From NCBI GenBank assembly GCA_003427395.1, contig BFEA01000302.1:65588-92722 (forward strand): DNA of 27,135 bases, in the 5' to 3' direction. The notes under the pieces are model-generated. The model worked only from the letters and a program-made list of their open reading frames with translations, was not told the origin of the DNA and ran no database searches. This document shows, one piece after another, positions 16,680 to 26,172 of this stretch. The stretch comes from Chara braunii. Lineage: Eukaryota > Streptophyta > Charophyceae > Charales > Characeae. The translations under genes and the position numbers were made by a program. Position 1 is the first letter of the stretch. Every line of letters starts with the position of its first letter.

Positions 16680-17260
16680 CATACCACTCTCTCGACTGTC
16701 CATGCAGTGTATCACATTGCCCGATTAGATCGGAGTTGGAGACGGAAGGATCAGCATAGCTGACCTTACAGACACAGTCACACAGGGGGCGAGGTCCCAC
16801 GTACTCAGATTCTACGCGTTGCTGACCGTCAATCATGAGGATCAACGCTCAGAAACCAACGAGTGGGCCGAGTGAGACCCGGGCCAGTGAGACCCAAGGA
16901 ACCGGGCAAGTGAGGCCCAAGGATCCGGGCAACTCGGTAGCCAAAGATCCGGGCAAGTGAGTTCCAAGGATCCAAGAACTGAGAAACCGAGGATCCGGTC
17001 AAGTGAGACCCCAAGCATTTGGGCAAATGAGACCCAAACATTCCCCCCGGTAAATGAAACCCAAGGATTAGATCAAGTGAGACCTCGCCTCGGATTGCGA
17101 ACTACCTTCTTCACCCGACCGAATACAACGTAGGGTGATTATAGCTGTATTTGGGGTATCTTTCCGTCTATTAAATACATCAATGCTGATCGTACGTTGT
17201 ATTTGGGTGAAGAAGGATAGAACGCACGCCCTGTGCCCTAACGAACAAATGGGATTGGAA
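16680..17260 (+). repeat. Segmental tandem duplication, copy 1
   Basis: Leader, 24-bp array and trailer occur here and again at 17284-17955. Shared leader motifs include GAAGGATCA(G/A)CATAGCTGAC and GGATCAACG(C/T)TCAGA; shared trailer motifs include CACGCCCTGTGCCCTAACGA against CACGCAAGCCCTGTGCAGTA. Copy 1 has an older, more divergent array (16858-17087, units near AAGGATCCGGGCAAGTGAGA) and an extra foldback element at 17105-17217. Confidence 0.75.
17105..17217. mobile_element. 113-bp foldback element with TA duplication and empty site
   Basis: CCTTCTTCACCC and AATACAACGTA at the left pair with TACGTTGTATTTGGG and TGAAGAAGG at the right. TA flanks both ends (17103-17104 and 17218-17219). The duplicated trailer in copy 2 lacks the element and reads GAACTGGAACGC where the filled copy would read GAACTAGAACGC. 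This gives a direct empty-site comparison. A Stowaway-like (Tc1/mariner) or similar MITE is inferred from the TA duplication. Confidence 0.75.
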
Positions 17261-17283
17261 TACAGCTCCAAAGAAGAAGATAG

Positions 17284-17955
17284 ACATTCCGCACTCAATC
17301 ACGCTGTCCGATTTGATTAGAAGCTCGATACTGAAGGATCAACATAGCTGACATGAGAGACCCTGGGGCCGACGCCCCAGTTTATTCCGATTCCTCGTTT
17401 CTGACGATCGATCAGTGACACGCGGATCAACGTTCAGACCTCCCCCGCTCCCTCCCCCCCAGGATCCGGGCAAGTGACACCCCAGGATCCGGGCAACTCA
17501 GAAACCATCCATCCGGGCAACTCAGGAACCATCCATCCGGGCAACTCAGAAACCATCGACTCGGGCAACTCAGAAACCATCCATCCGGGCAACTCAGAAA
17601 CCATCCATCCGGGCAACTCAGAAACCATCGACTCGGGCAACTCAGAAACCAACGGTCTGTCCTTCGGGACATCCATTACAAAATTGGAACCATACAGAGA
17701 AGAAAGAAGATTAGCAAATGGCCCCTGCGCAAGGATGACACAAATAAATCGAGAAACCAACGGTCCGGGCAACTCAGAAACCAATGATCCGGGCAACTCA
17801 GAAACCATCGATCGGGCCAACTCAGAAACTAACGATCCTTTCAACTCAGAAACCAACGACCCGGGCAAGTGACACCTCGCGCTGGGTGACGACGAACTGG
17901 AACGCAAGTCACGCAAGCCCTGTGCAGTAACCAACAATTTGAAATAGGATTAGAT
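17284..17955 (+). repeat. Segmental tandem duplication, copy 2, with 24-bp satellite
   Basis: The leader is followed by a tight 24-bp array (17460-17653 and 17754-17873). Units alternate ATCCATCCGGGCAACTCAG with AT-CGACTCGGGCAACTCAG, each followed by AAACC. The array is more homogeneous than in copy 1 and has been split by a U6 sequence. The leader also contains CTGGGGCCGACGCCCCAG, a small hairpin at 17364. There are no unique spacers, so it is not CRISPR-like. Confidence 0.85.
17658..17752 (+). pseudogene. U6 snRNA retrocopy in the satellite, with 14-bp direct repeats
   Basis: In order it contains CCTTCGGGACATCC, AAATTGGAAC, ATACAGAGA, GATTAGCA, TGGCCCCTGCGCAAGGATGA and AAATCGA, matching spliceosomal U6 with the ACAGAGA box, AGC triad and internal stem-loop preserved. 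About seven extra bases (AAAGAAG) lie between ACAGAGA and the AGC triad. AGAAACCAACGGTC occurs at 17644-17657 and exactly again at 17752-17765, as expected for a target-site duplication, although array units themselves contain this motif. There is no promoter and no T-run terminator, so it is a retropseudogene. Confidence 0.88.
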
Positions 17956-17999
17956 CATTAGAAAATAAACCCAAGAACATCGAGATTCCAAATTGTCAA

Positions 18000-18080
18000 A
18001 AAAAAAAAAAAAAAAAAGATTCCGAATTGTCGACAAAGAGAGTGGCGGGTCCTAATTCCTGGCAAAAAAAAAAAAAGACT
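18000..18080 (+). repeat. Two A-runs
   Basis: A-runs lie at 17998-18017 and 18065-18076. No retroposon head or target duplication could be tied to them. Confidence 0.7.
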
Positions 18081-18266
18081 GTGACGGTAAACGGAGGAGA
18101 AGAGAAATCCAACCCGATCCGCAATGTAGAGCAGTGCCACGAGGAAAGGCGAAGGAAAGTGCAGTGGACTGACTCAAAAAGGATTGAAGTCGAAGTTTGA
18201 GAAGTACTAAGCAAATGGAGTAAAGAACGAAAACCGAAAGCGAATACGACATCGCAAAGAATCAAT

Positions 18267-18443
18267 AGTCTAAGGACAAGATCCCACGGCAAAAACGATT
18301 GGAAATAATTGTCTGAATCTACTCGTGTTTGTGGATAGGTGCAAACAACTGTGGCTAATGTGCTTTTCTGCATGTCTGCGTGGAACACGTCCAGATTCCG
18401 ACACTTATTCCAATCGTTTTTGCCAGTGGGATCTGGGCCTAAG
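18267..18443. mobile_element. Foldback element, ~177 bp
   Basis: Left motifs CTAAGG, AGATCCCAC, GGCAAAAACGATTGG and AATCTACTCGTGTT are matched in order on the complement of the right half (CTTAGG, AGATCCCAC, GGCAAAAACGATTGG, AATCTGGACGTGTT). The arms are about 65-80 bp with small indels around a short centre. This is MITE-like. I see no certain target duplication. Confidence 0.7.
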
Positions 18444-18867
18444 GTTCGAATGCAACCAGCAGCGAAGCCACCACGCGCAAATCACCACGCACAGATCGTC
18501 AGCAAAGGGGCTCGGACGTTATCCGCGGGAGATGAAATCTAAAGACGTTCAACAATCCACAGTATAACCCTCATCACTAGGAAAAGAGGAAAACCAAAAA
18601 AACTTCAAAAAAGAAGGAAAGGGAAAATAAAAAGTCATCAGTGAGTGTCCTTCGCTACTATGCGGCATACAACAGCGTTTGTTTACACCTGATACGCTGC
18701 CGGTTGTCTGAGAGACTGAAGCTGCAACCTGCGTGCGGTTAGATAGAAAAAAAAACTCTGAGGTTTTCGAGGAACAGAGAGGCACCTCCATTGAGTGGAG
18801 TAATCGATGCTGTTCAGGGACCCTTCGGCTGGACGGAAGCATGCGTGAGTGGGTATATGATTTAATG

Positions 18868-18965
18868 GTGTTCCTTTTTTACTTGTCGTGGGAATAGGAA
18901 TCGGACTGACGCTCCCCAATGGATATGGAGCGAGGACCATAAGGGCCTGTTTCATCGGGGGGGGA
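18868..18965 (+). repeat. Dispersed repeat, copy 1 (GGATATGGAG...GGACCATAAGGG)
   Basis: GGAATAGGAATCGGACTGAC, TGGATATGGAGC, GAGGACCATAAGGGCCTGTT and ACATCGG-like ends match 26068-26150 in order. The family is unknown. No open frame is shared. Confidence 0.65.
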
Positions 18966-19082
18966 AGAGGAAAGGAATAGAGAGGCGCAGAGATGGACAG
19001 CCAGAAGGAGGAGAAAGAAGGAAAGCGTGAGGAGCAGGAAAAGCGAGGCCTACCGGTCGGTGATTTCAAAGTCGTTTCAGCA

Positions 19083-19084
19083 TC

Positions 19085-19116
<32 letters not shown>

Positions 19117-19128
19117 CGAAGAAGAAGC
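19083..19128 (+). repeat. (GAA)n tract
   Basis: Purine triplet repeat with GAAGAAGAAG units; frames through it encode only Lys/Arg runs. Confidence 0.85.
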
Positions 19129-19414
19129 ATCCGCCGCCGCTGTTGCGAGAAGAATGGTGGGGTAGACAGAAGAAGATGCACTGGCTCAAAGGTCGGGTTG
19201 GCAACTCGGAGGAAGGAGAGAACGGGCTGGTCCGTGGGACGAGGGTATATATAATAAATAAATCTGTCGTAAGTGTGGTCGCATGCCAAGTGGCCGCTTC
19301 TTCACTATCGCTCTGAGACTCCCGCTAACCCAAGCACCGCGTGAACTATACTGGATGCTGTCCAGCTCACCAGAGATGAAAGGAGAGGAGAGAGGCGGGA
19401 AGAAAGACAAAAAA

Positions 19415-19423
<9 letters not shown>

Positions 19424-19468
<45 letters not shown>
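19424..19468 (+). repeat. (GA)n microsatellite after an A-run
   Basis: A-run at 19409-19423 followed by an uninterrupted GA repeat. Confidence 0.95.
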
Positions 19469-19470
<2 letters not shown>

Positions 19471-19513
19471 GCGGGGCAAGATGAAGAAAACCAGGGTAAG
19501 GGGCTAGCCACAC

Positions 19514-19567
19514 AGCCTTTCGAATGAAGGCCTTTTCCGAAAGGTGTCAGACTTCATTCGAAAGGCT
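19514..19567. repeat. Hairpin CAGCCTTTCGAATGAAG
   Basis: CAGCCTTTCGAATGAAG at 19514 pairs perfectly with CTTCATTCGAAAGGCTG ending at 19567. It sits next to CTAGCCACACAGCC, which resembles the CGCCACACAGGCTG ends of the MITE at 25480. This may be one end of a related but broken element. Confidence 0.75.
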
Positions 19568-19632
19568 GCTCGTCGAAAGGGGACCCCCCCTTTCACCATT
19601 TCGAAACACTGAGGCCTTTCGATATGCACAAT

Positions 19633-20031
19633 GGGCCTCGCTACTCTAGAGTCTAGAATACCGCGACACTTACTCTAGACTGGAACTCGTGACAACACCC
19701 TTCGAGAGCTGTCAGTAAGCGCTCTCTCGAAGGGCACTCTCGATTTGTATAGAGTTCACAGCCCGTTTTCTCGAGTCCTCCCTCCTCCCCCCGCTCCGGC
19801 CTCTTGTTTAGTGAGTGTGCCTCCTGGCCCGACCATCAGAATGAGCTGGCGCTGTCATCTAGCTCTGTAGAAGGGCTGTCATGTAGAGCTGAGAACTTCG
19901 TGAGTGCTTCTATAGCTCTTGAGTCTGGAGTAAGTGGAGTGATGCTTCGTTTTTCAAGAGTTCTAGACCTCTGACAGCTCTAGAAGCACTCACAATTTTT
20001 TTCGTGAGTCTAGTGTAGTGGAGCGAGACCC
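19633..20031. mobile_element. Probable MITE with GGGCCTCGCT ends
   Basis: GGGCCTCGCTACTCTAGAGT at the left corresponds to the complement GGGTCTCGCTCCACTACACT at the right. The 399-bp interior has internal inverted segments (TAGAGCT, CTCTAGA, AGCTCTAGAAG). The flanking triplets are AAT and ATT. Six bases after its right end another GGGCCTCGCTCCACC end begins at 20038, facing the other way, whose partner end I could not find. Confidence 0.5.
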
Positions 20032-22590
20032 ATTAGTGGGCCTCGCTCCACCATTTTTTTATTATTATTATTATTATTAGTTTTTGAACTGCCCAAGCCA
20101 GTGGTAGGGGTGCTGATAGGAGCAGAGACCACTATCACTGTCGGGGAGGCTGTGACACCCAACCTCACGCCCAGTGCGACTTCCTGATCGGAGTGGGATG
20201 GGGGCCCGGAAGTGCGAAAAAGGGTTGTGCCAAGGATATTAGAAAAGTGGGGGTGGAGTCCCTGGTCGGAACTGAGATCTCCTGTGGCAAGTTTCGGGGG
20301 TATAGGCGCAAAGAGGGTGTGCACAGAAAGGAAGCGGCTGATGTCGTGCAGCATAAGGCAGATGGCATGCGCAGTGCATCTCAGGCTAAAGATCCGGGGC
20401 ACTTTTCCACGATCACAATACCGACAGATCTAAACACTCGTGCATTCTTGAGCAAAATCCCAACAACATTGCCCCTGCCAATGAGCTCAATTTTCAAGCT
20501 TAAAAGAAATGGGAATCACCATCTCCTCTGGTTTCGTCTTCAGTGCGGGTTCGCCGAACGAATGTCGAGGCTTGATAGGCCGGGTGCTGCCGACACTTTT
20601 CGCACGGTATGGGGGCCAATAGCGGGCTATGGAATTCCACGGCACCACCGTGAGTTAGTGGTATGGAAGGAGGAGGTGGAAGGGAGGGAAACTGGTATAG
20701 TAATAACGACGAAACCGGGGGATATGAAATACTGCGTGTTACAAGTATCCGAGTAGCCGGGGCCCCTAGGATCGTTAGTTATGACACAGTGAAAGTCCCT
20801 CGCACACAATCGATCGCTTTCTGTCAGACAGGGGAATTCCGGATTTCTTAAGTTCCCCCGTCGTCTGAGTTGTTCACCTTCCCAGTATTCACGGTATTCC
20901 GGGTCCCTCATACTCTCACGATCGGACATTCAAAAGGGAAATTTCGCAGCCATATCCGTTTAGAAAGCTCCATCCCCTTCTTCGTGCGGAGTTCCAGGCT
21001 GACTCACGCAGGCGAGCACGTACGTAACGACTCGGTTTCCTCGAGGTCGCGGTCGTATGCGAGCTTGTACGTGAGAAACAGCGGGTTGGTTCAACGGGTC
21101 GATCGCATTCGACATGCATGCAGATATCCTATCCCTGCGACGTCGGGTGAGATCCGATCATTACATATCATACATGTGACAAAAAGGAGGAAAGAAGAGA
21201 AAGGGTTGTCAACTTCTTATAACACTCTTGTCGATCGAAAGTTAACGACTAAACCAAAACATCCATAATTGAGCGCTTTCAATCATATCTGAGCGTATAG
21301 CTCACACAAGTGAGCGGTAGACAGAGTCGAAACGGACATCGCAAAACAAGATTGAAAATCCGAAAAAATCGTTAATAAAGGGGACTCACATTCATTCCAT
21401 GCATACATACAAAATACAAAAGACAAAGAAAATCCGAGACGATTTACAAAAGAAGTCCAAAAAGAAGGCCGCGATAAAATCGACCATATCCGGATCCAAA
21501 ATTATACAGATGAACAGAGGAAAAAAAAGGAACAACGAAAAAAACCTTATCCCATACCCACACAACTGCTATCTCTCTCTCTTTCTCTCTGCGCTCCCGA
21601 TGCGGGCAGTCCGTTGCCTCACATCAACATTGAGTTGTCACCCCGCTTGGTTCGAGCACGCAAGCCAGGTTCGCTCATGCGCCACAGTCCGTCGTGACCC
21701 CGCACGTCAACCTCGCATACCCGACACCAGCTCGTCGGATCGCCCAACTCTCACACTCACTCACTTTCCAAACTTGCTCGTTAGTCGACCTCACTGATCG
21801 CGCTAACCTGGAAATTCTTAGAAAGCAAATTAATCGCGCTTGTAGAATTTATACCATGCATGCCTGCTTGAAATGCACGGGATTAAGCCCAAATGGAGAA
21901 GAGGAGAAAAGAGGAAGTGCCTATGTCTGCATGGTCTGGCCATGGCGTGGGGGTTGCAGCCACACTCCACGCATCGATCCGATCATGCAGACACTCCGGC
22001 CAATTAGAACAGAGTATGCGAGGCGAGGAAGAAGTAGAAGAAGAAGGCGGGCAAACACGAGGAAACCAAGAAAGAAGAAAGATACAGTTATAATCGCGCC
22101 CGCCAAAAACGATCGTTGCACAAGATTAAGGGTGCGATTCAGTCACAGCCTAGTTCCTAGCGCAGCAAGATGCACAAGCACGACGCAACAAAATTAAGCG
22201 TTCCTAAATTCCTAGCCTAAGTCCTAATTGCAAAAGGAAATTCCGAAAAAGAGCAAAACAATTCCGCGAGCCCATGGAGGTTCGTCGTCAGTTGAAAATT
22301 TAAAAACGATATTCCCGCGCGATGATCGTGCCAAAAATCCCGAGTACTCTCATCAGAGCAAGAAAGAAGCTATGGTACAGTTATTTCTCGCGCTCGCCAA
22401 GACACGACCACCCAATAGTTGGCACGGGATTTTTCCGACACCGATCCGACAACTTCCAACAGAAAACGAAAAGAAACGAGGACATCCATGCAATTTGCCA
22501 CCCGACCCATCTTTCCGCAACTCACCCATCCGACCCGTCGTATTTCCCCAAGCAGCTTCGGGCAAAAAATCGTGCGATTACAGAAGATGG
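20032..22590. other. Mostly unassigned sequence
   Basis: An ATT triplet run lies at about 20055-20080. The frames at 20193-20756 (plus) and 20627-20929 (minus) are the only ones of ordinary composition. The minus one has RESMRDPEYREYWEGEQ and SDRLCARDFHCV, but I recognise no domain. A partial duplication links 22060-22105 and 22360-22402 (AAGAAAGAAG, ACAGTTAT, CGCGC(C/T)CGCCA). I cannot support a gene. Confidence 0.35.
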
Positions 22591-22598
22591 TTCGTCAC

Positions 22599-22653
22599 AA
22601 GGCTCCATCTATTGGTGGGGAGCAGCACCTGCTGGAAAGCGGGTCCAGCATCC
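22599..22653 (+). repeat. Dispersed repeat with GCTGGA...TCCAGC hairpin, copy 1
   Basis: GGCTCCATCTATTGGTGGGG and GCACCTGCTGGAAAGCGGG are followed by TCCAGCATCC. The same segment occurs at 26517-26570. GCTGGA and TCCAGC pair to form a small stem-loop. Confidence 0.8.
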
Positions 22654-22997
22654 CTGAACATCATAGTTGCTTATTTGAATAGACCCCCGATTGTAGCTAT
22701 TGTCAGTCGCATGAACCACTCTAAGGAATTTGGCAGGTGGAACCCCACGACTACTCAGTAACCTAAGCGGGTTGCCAACCTAACAAGATTAGATAGGTGG
22801 GGGGCAAATTTTCCTTTTATATATCAACAGAAATATTTTCCAGAATTAAATAATCATTCTATATTAAAATTACAATCTAAATTTTAAATTTTTATTCCAT
22901 CTTAAAAAATGTCATTCAAATTTTAAAAATTTCCTTCTTACTTAAAAACTTTCCTTTCAAGAATAGGGTATCCCTTCTTTTTTGAACCGCATGCTAC

Positions 22998-23172
22998 AGA
23001 TGGAATGAAAGTCTGGACGAGTTCATGAAATATTTTAACTGGATTGTCATTCTAAGTAAAGATTTTCAGTCATAAATAGGTTAATCCAATTTAAAGTAGA
23101 AGATATTTGTTGTAGTAGAATGAAAGTTTAATTAAAACATTTCATAAACTCGTCTAGACTTTCATTCCATCT
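22998..23172. mobile_element. AT-rich foldback element, ~175 bp
   Basis: The left arm (AGATGGAATGAAAGTCTGG, ACGAGTTCATGAAAT) is matched by the complement of the right arm (AGATGGAATGAAAGTCTAG, ACGAGTTTATGAAAT). The arms are about 41 bp with a few mismatches. The surrounding 22800-23330 is AT-rich and otherwise featureless. Confidence 0.75.
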
Positions 23173-23848
23173 TGAACAAATATTAGATGTAGTTGGAAGG
23201 GAAACTCATATTTAGATGGGAACTTATCAAATAAAACTGGAAATTTTAGAATTGGACGAACATTGGAATGATAATTTATAAATATGAAGGATTTTTTTTT
23301 TTTTATAGAGTTTTTTCAACTTTCATTTCTCGTGGGAATTTTTCTGTTGATTGTGGAGCTCTAAATCCCCTTGGGGCTGCAAATGGATTCCAACCCTTAT
23401 TGGAGCTCCGTCATCGTAGTAGCTCTACCCCGCATCGGAATTGCAGGCTGTCATTCTTGTCTCTTCCCTCCCCTTACACCTGACAGACTCTATCAATTCT
23501 CATTTTGTGCAGGCCCCCTTTTCGATTTGTGCTGAAGTGCTGGAACATACAATCTTTGCCCTGTGGCGAGCCTTTATTCTAGACCCTTCGTCCCTATGTT
23601 TAGTGTGAATATATAGCCTTCTAATGGTATATCTGAGCACAACCTGACCCTGTGGTCCTGTTGTCCCCTCCCCTTAGGCTTGTCTGGTTTTGTCGGGCAC
23701 TATCTGTGTTGTGCATGCTGTTGTTCCGCAGGTGATATGTCCAGGTCGGTACGTGAGTCCACTTCACTACTCTCGGCGTGTGTAAAACGAGAGTTTGCAG
23801 CCAGGAGGCTGCAGCCGCTGCACCATACCTGGTTGCATTTTGTCGTTT

Positions 23849-24110
23849 CGTGCTCTTACCCGATTGGGAAATGTCGTGGACTCGAATAAAGCAAGGATGG
23901 GGTCGTTTCGAGGCTTCTGAATTCGAAGAAAGGGTGGAGTCGTTGTCACAAGACCGTCAGGTCCCCCAACCGTCGTGCTTACCCGATTGCAATGGGAAAT
24001 GTCGTGGACTCGAATGAAGCAAAGACAGTGTCATTTTGGGGTTTCTGAATTCGAAGAACGGGTGCAGTCGTTGTCACGAGACCATCCGGCCGCCCCACTG
24101 GCAGCGGTCA
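23849..24110 (+). repeat. ~123-bp tandem duplication, exon-like in one frame
   Basis: Two units each contain TACCCGATTG, GGGAAATGTCGTGGACTCGA, TTTCTGAATTCGAAGAA or its variant, and CAGTCGTTGTCACGAGACC or a close variant. In one frame they read WEMSWTR(I/M)KQ... and SEFEERV(E/Q)SLS(Q/R)D. Both units are open, though the frame shifts by a small indel at the junction. Pyrimidine-rich sequence ending TTCCGCAG at about 23732 could be a splice acceptor. It may be a duplicated exon or a gene remnant, with no recognised family. Confidence 0.6.
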
Positions 24111-24280
24111 CGCCAGAGCTTGGAGCGACAACTAATGGATTTTGCAGGTCGTTCGACGTGAGTTGCAGGCGGCATCCAGGCTTTCTTGTTTGGGAAACCG
24201 CTAGGGGTCGTCGAGCGCCGTAGAAAAGAGGGTATGAACTGCTTTTTCCTATCTAAAAGTCCAGTATCTTGCACTGTACT

Positions 24281-24370
24281 GGTGTGGCAAGGGCTGAAGA
24301 ACTCGTCAAAATGATAAAATGAAATGAATCTTCTGTTAGTATATAGCAAAATACACCGCCTTAACAATGT
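24281..24370 (+). repeat. Fragment related to the 122-bp MITE family
   Basis: GGTGTGGCAAGGGC resembles a MITE end. AAATGAATCTTCTGTTAG and AAAATACACCGCC resemble the interior of the copy at 7045 (AAATGAATCTTCCACTAG, AAGATACACCGCC). The parts are not in the normal order, so this is a broken or rearranged piece. Confidence 0.4.
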
Positions 24371-24609
24371 TGCGAGAAATGGAGCGAGGCGTCGAGTTGT
24401 CTCGGCGCCTTTTGTGGTCAGTAGCCACCTGGGTGTCACCGCCTCCGTCTCGTCGTCGGAGGTTGGCGGCTGTGTAACCGCTTGAACGCGTCAAACTCGC
24501 GTTCACGTTCAAACAGACCAGTGACGCGTTCAATCGCGTTCAAATGTGCCACACGCCACGTGGAACAAAAAAATTGAACGCAACACCGGTTGGCGGGACA
24601 TCTGTCCTT

Positions 24610-24775
24610 CGGCCTCGCCACAACACTGTCCAAACGAAAAGAGAATGAATGCATCTTTCCACAGAAAGCGGTAAGATGCATCCGTTGTTATTTATAGCAA
24701 CAAATGTATCTTGCTCTTCTCTGCGGGAATATGCATTCTCTTTTTTTTCGTTTCGACAGTGGTGTGCCGATGCCC
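24610..24775. mobile_element. 166-bp foldback MITE with GGCCTCGCCACA ends
   Basis: Left GGCCTCGCCACAACACTGTC, AAACGAAAAGAGAATG; complement of the right GGGCATCGGCACACCACTGT, AAACGAAAAAAAAGAGAATG. Pairing continues almost to the centre (AAGATGCATCCGTTGTTAT against AAGATACATTTGTTGCTAT), so the whole element is one long hairpin. The flanking triplets are CTT and TTT. Its ends belong to the same family as the MITEs at 12355 and 14193. Confidence 0.8.
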
Positions 24776-24784
24776 TTTCATAGT

Positions 24785-24785
24785 G

Positions 24786-24869
<84 letters not shown>
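24785..24869 (+). repeat. Compound (CT)n(AC)n microsatellite
   Basis: CT repeat to about 24816, then AC repeat to 24869. The open frames across it are low complexity. Confidence 0.97.
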
Positions 24870-24871
<2 letters not shown>

Positions 24872-25156
24872 CGGTGACGGTGACAGTGCATAAGAACACT
24901 GCCACAAACGCCAAACACATCTGAAGTTTTTTTTTCCCATGTCATACCAGACCGTACATACGAACTATCCCAAACTCCGCATACACTTGCACACTTGTAT
25001 GAACCGCATAATTGAAGGAAAAGAAGACGTATTCCCTCCGCCACACAAAGCTCCTGAAAGTATTCCAATGCATGTTCGGTGTCTCGTGGTGCCACTGCGC
25101 CCTATGTAGAACACAGTTCAAGGACTCTCTTTTTGCACCTTGCCCCTGCTCCCACC

Positions 25157-25280
25157 GGGCTGCGCCTCTACGCCATGCGCGATACACTGTGTGAGTATTT
25201 GGCAATGCGTAGAAACATGGAAAGATACACCACCACGATATTTGTCTTTTCTACATGTCGAGAGTAGTGGAGCCAGGTCC
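25157..25280 (+). mobile_element. Degenerate member of the 122-bp MITE family
   Basis: The right half (AACATGGAAAGATACACCAC, ATATTTGTCTTTTCTACATG, AGTAGTGGAGCCAGGTCC) closely matches the copy at 26173. The left end (GGGCTGCGCCTCTACGCC) is strongly diverged and no target duplication remains. Confidence 0.55.
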
Positions 25281-25330
25281 GTCTAATCTTTTTTTTTTTC
25301 CCTTTTCGAGTGAGACTTTTCACAAAACCA

Positions 25331-25470
25331 GTTCCCTGAAGGCAATCAGGCCACCCTGGGTTGAAAAGGCCACCCGGTGTCAGATTAGACACAAGATTGA
25401 ATTTACCTGAAAAGGTCACCCGGTGTCCGATGATAATACCTCAAGGCCATCACGCTTCAAAAAAAAAAGA
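25331..25470 (+). mobile_element. 5'-truncated SINE copy with A-tail, lacking the nad2 insert
   Basis: GTTCCCTGAAGGCAAT, GAAAAGGCCACCCGGTGTCA, AGATTGAATTTACCTG and CTCAAGGCCATCAC, followed by an A-run, match the body and tail of the SINE at 9994. AGATTG and AATTTACCTG are adjacent here, whereas the other copy has 282 bp of nad2 between them. An internal short repeat (AAAAGG(C/T)CACCCGGTGTC) occurs twice. There is no tRNA head and no clear target duplication. Confidence 0.8.
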
Positions 25471-25479
25471 ACACTCTTG

Positions 25480-25869
25480 GAGGCTCGCCACACAGGCTGT
25501 CCAAAACCAGGCTTTCGACAATTTTGCATGGCCACACAGATTGTCAAAGAATTGCGTCTAAGAAAAAACTCAACAAGTGTCAAAATGGTACACTCGACAA
25601 CCACACTCCCCCATTCATTTCCTCCAGCTTGCAGAAGACGGAAATTAGAAAGTGGGGACCTGCCTTGAGTTCGAATTCACATTGTCAGGGACTGTTCCGT
25701 GACGGTGGTGCCCTGTGGAAAGGCGGAGTCCATTTGGCCATGACCAAAAACCTTGCCCCTCGACAGCCTGTGTGGCGAAGGGGGGTTAAACTGTTCACCA
25801 CCGACTTTCAGATTTTTTCTGACAGCTGTCGAAACTCAAGGAGTTTCGTCAGCCTGTGTGGCGAGCCTC
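25480..25869. mobile_element. 390-bp MITE with GAGGCTCGCCACACAGGCTG ends (TSD TTG)
   Basis: The 20-bp inverted ends GAGGCTCGCCACACAGGCTG (25480) and the complement at 25850-25869 are perfect. TTG is duplicated at 25477-25479 and 25870-25872. Interior copies of the end motif (GGCCACACAGATTGTC at about 25529; GACAGCCTGTGTGGCGAAG at about 25762) suggest it grew by internal duplication. The 3-bp duplication and related end sequence tie it to the PIF/Harbinger-like group. Non-coding. Confidence 0.85.
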
Positions 25870-25974
25870 TTGGGCTTTTGAAGAAATGTTTGTGACAGGC
25901 GAGAGAATCGTGCTCCTTCGAAACGACTTTTGTCGTGGGACTATCTGACACCTTTGGAAACTTTTGCGATGGCA

Positions 25975-26150
25975 CTTGTATCGAAAGCCTGCGTGGCGAA
26001 GATGCTGCATCGATTGGGGGGGGGTTCCTTTCTACTAGCAGCCTTTCAAAAAAAGTCAGAGGAATACCTGGAATAGGAGTCCGACTGACACTTCCCAGAC
26101 TGGATATGGATCCTGGACCATAAGGGTTTGTTACATCGGAGAACAATGAG
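25975..26150 (+). repeat. Dispersed repeat, copy 2, preceded by a MITE-like CCTGCGTGGCGAAG end
   Basis: 26068-26150 matches 18868-18965 (GGAATAGGAGTCCGACTGAC, TGGATATGGATCC, GGACCATAAGGGTTTGTTAC). Upstream, ATCGAAAGCCTGCGTGGCGA at 25979 resembles the CAGCCTGTGTGGCGA end of the element at 25480 but has no partner. Confidence 0.6.
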
Positions 26151-26172
26151 GCATTTATATATATGCACATTA

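Noticed and set aside
16672-16790. Possible 5S rRNA (GATGCGAAGCATACCA resembles the 5S start)
   Set aside because: The resemblance does not continue through the internal promoter region and the segment is part of a duplicated leader.
17658-17752. Functional U6 snRNA gene
   Set aside because: There is no promoter upstream (only satellite), no T-run terminator, and an insertion separates ACAGAGA from the AGC triad.
17460-17873. Regular 24-bp repeats resembling a CRISPR array
   Set aside because: The units are contiguous with no unique spacers, the surrounding DNA is eukaryotic and the interruption is a U6 sequence. It is a satellite.
24540-25095. Open frames with Cys-Val or Thr-His runs
   Set aside because: They are translations of the (CT)n(AC)n microsatellite and MITE sequence.
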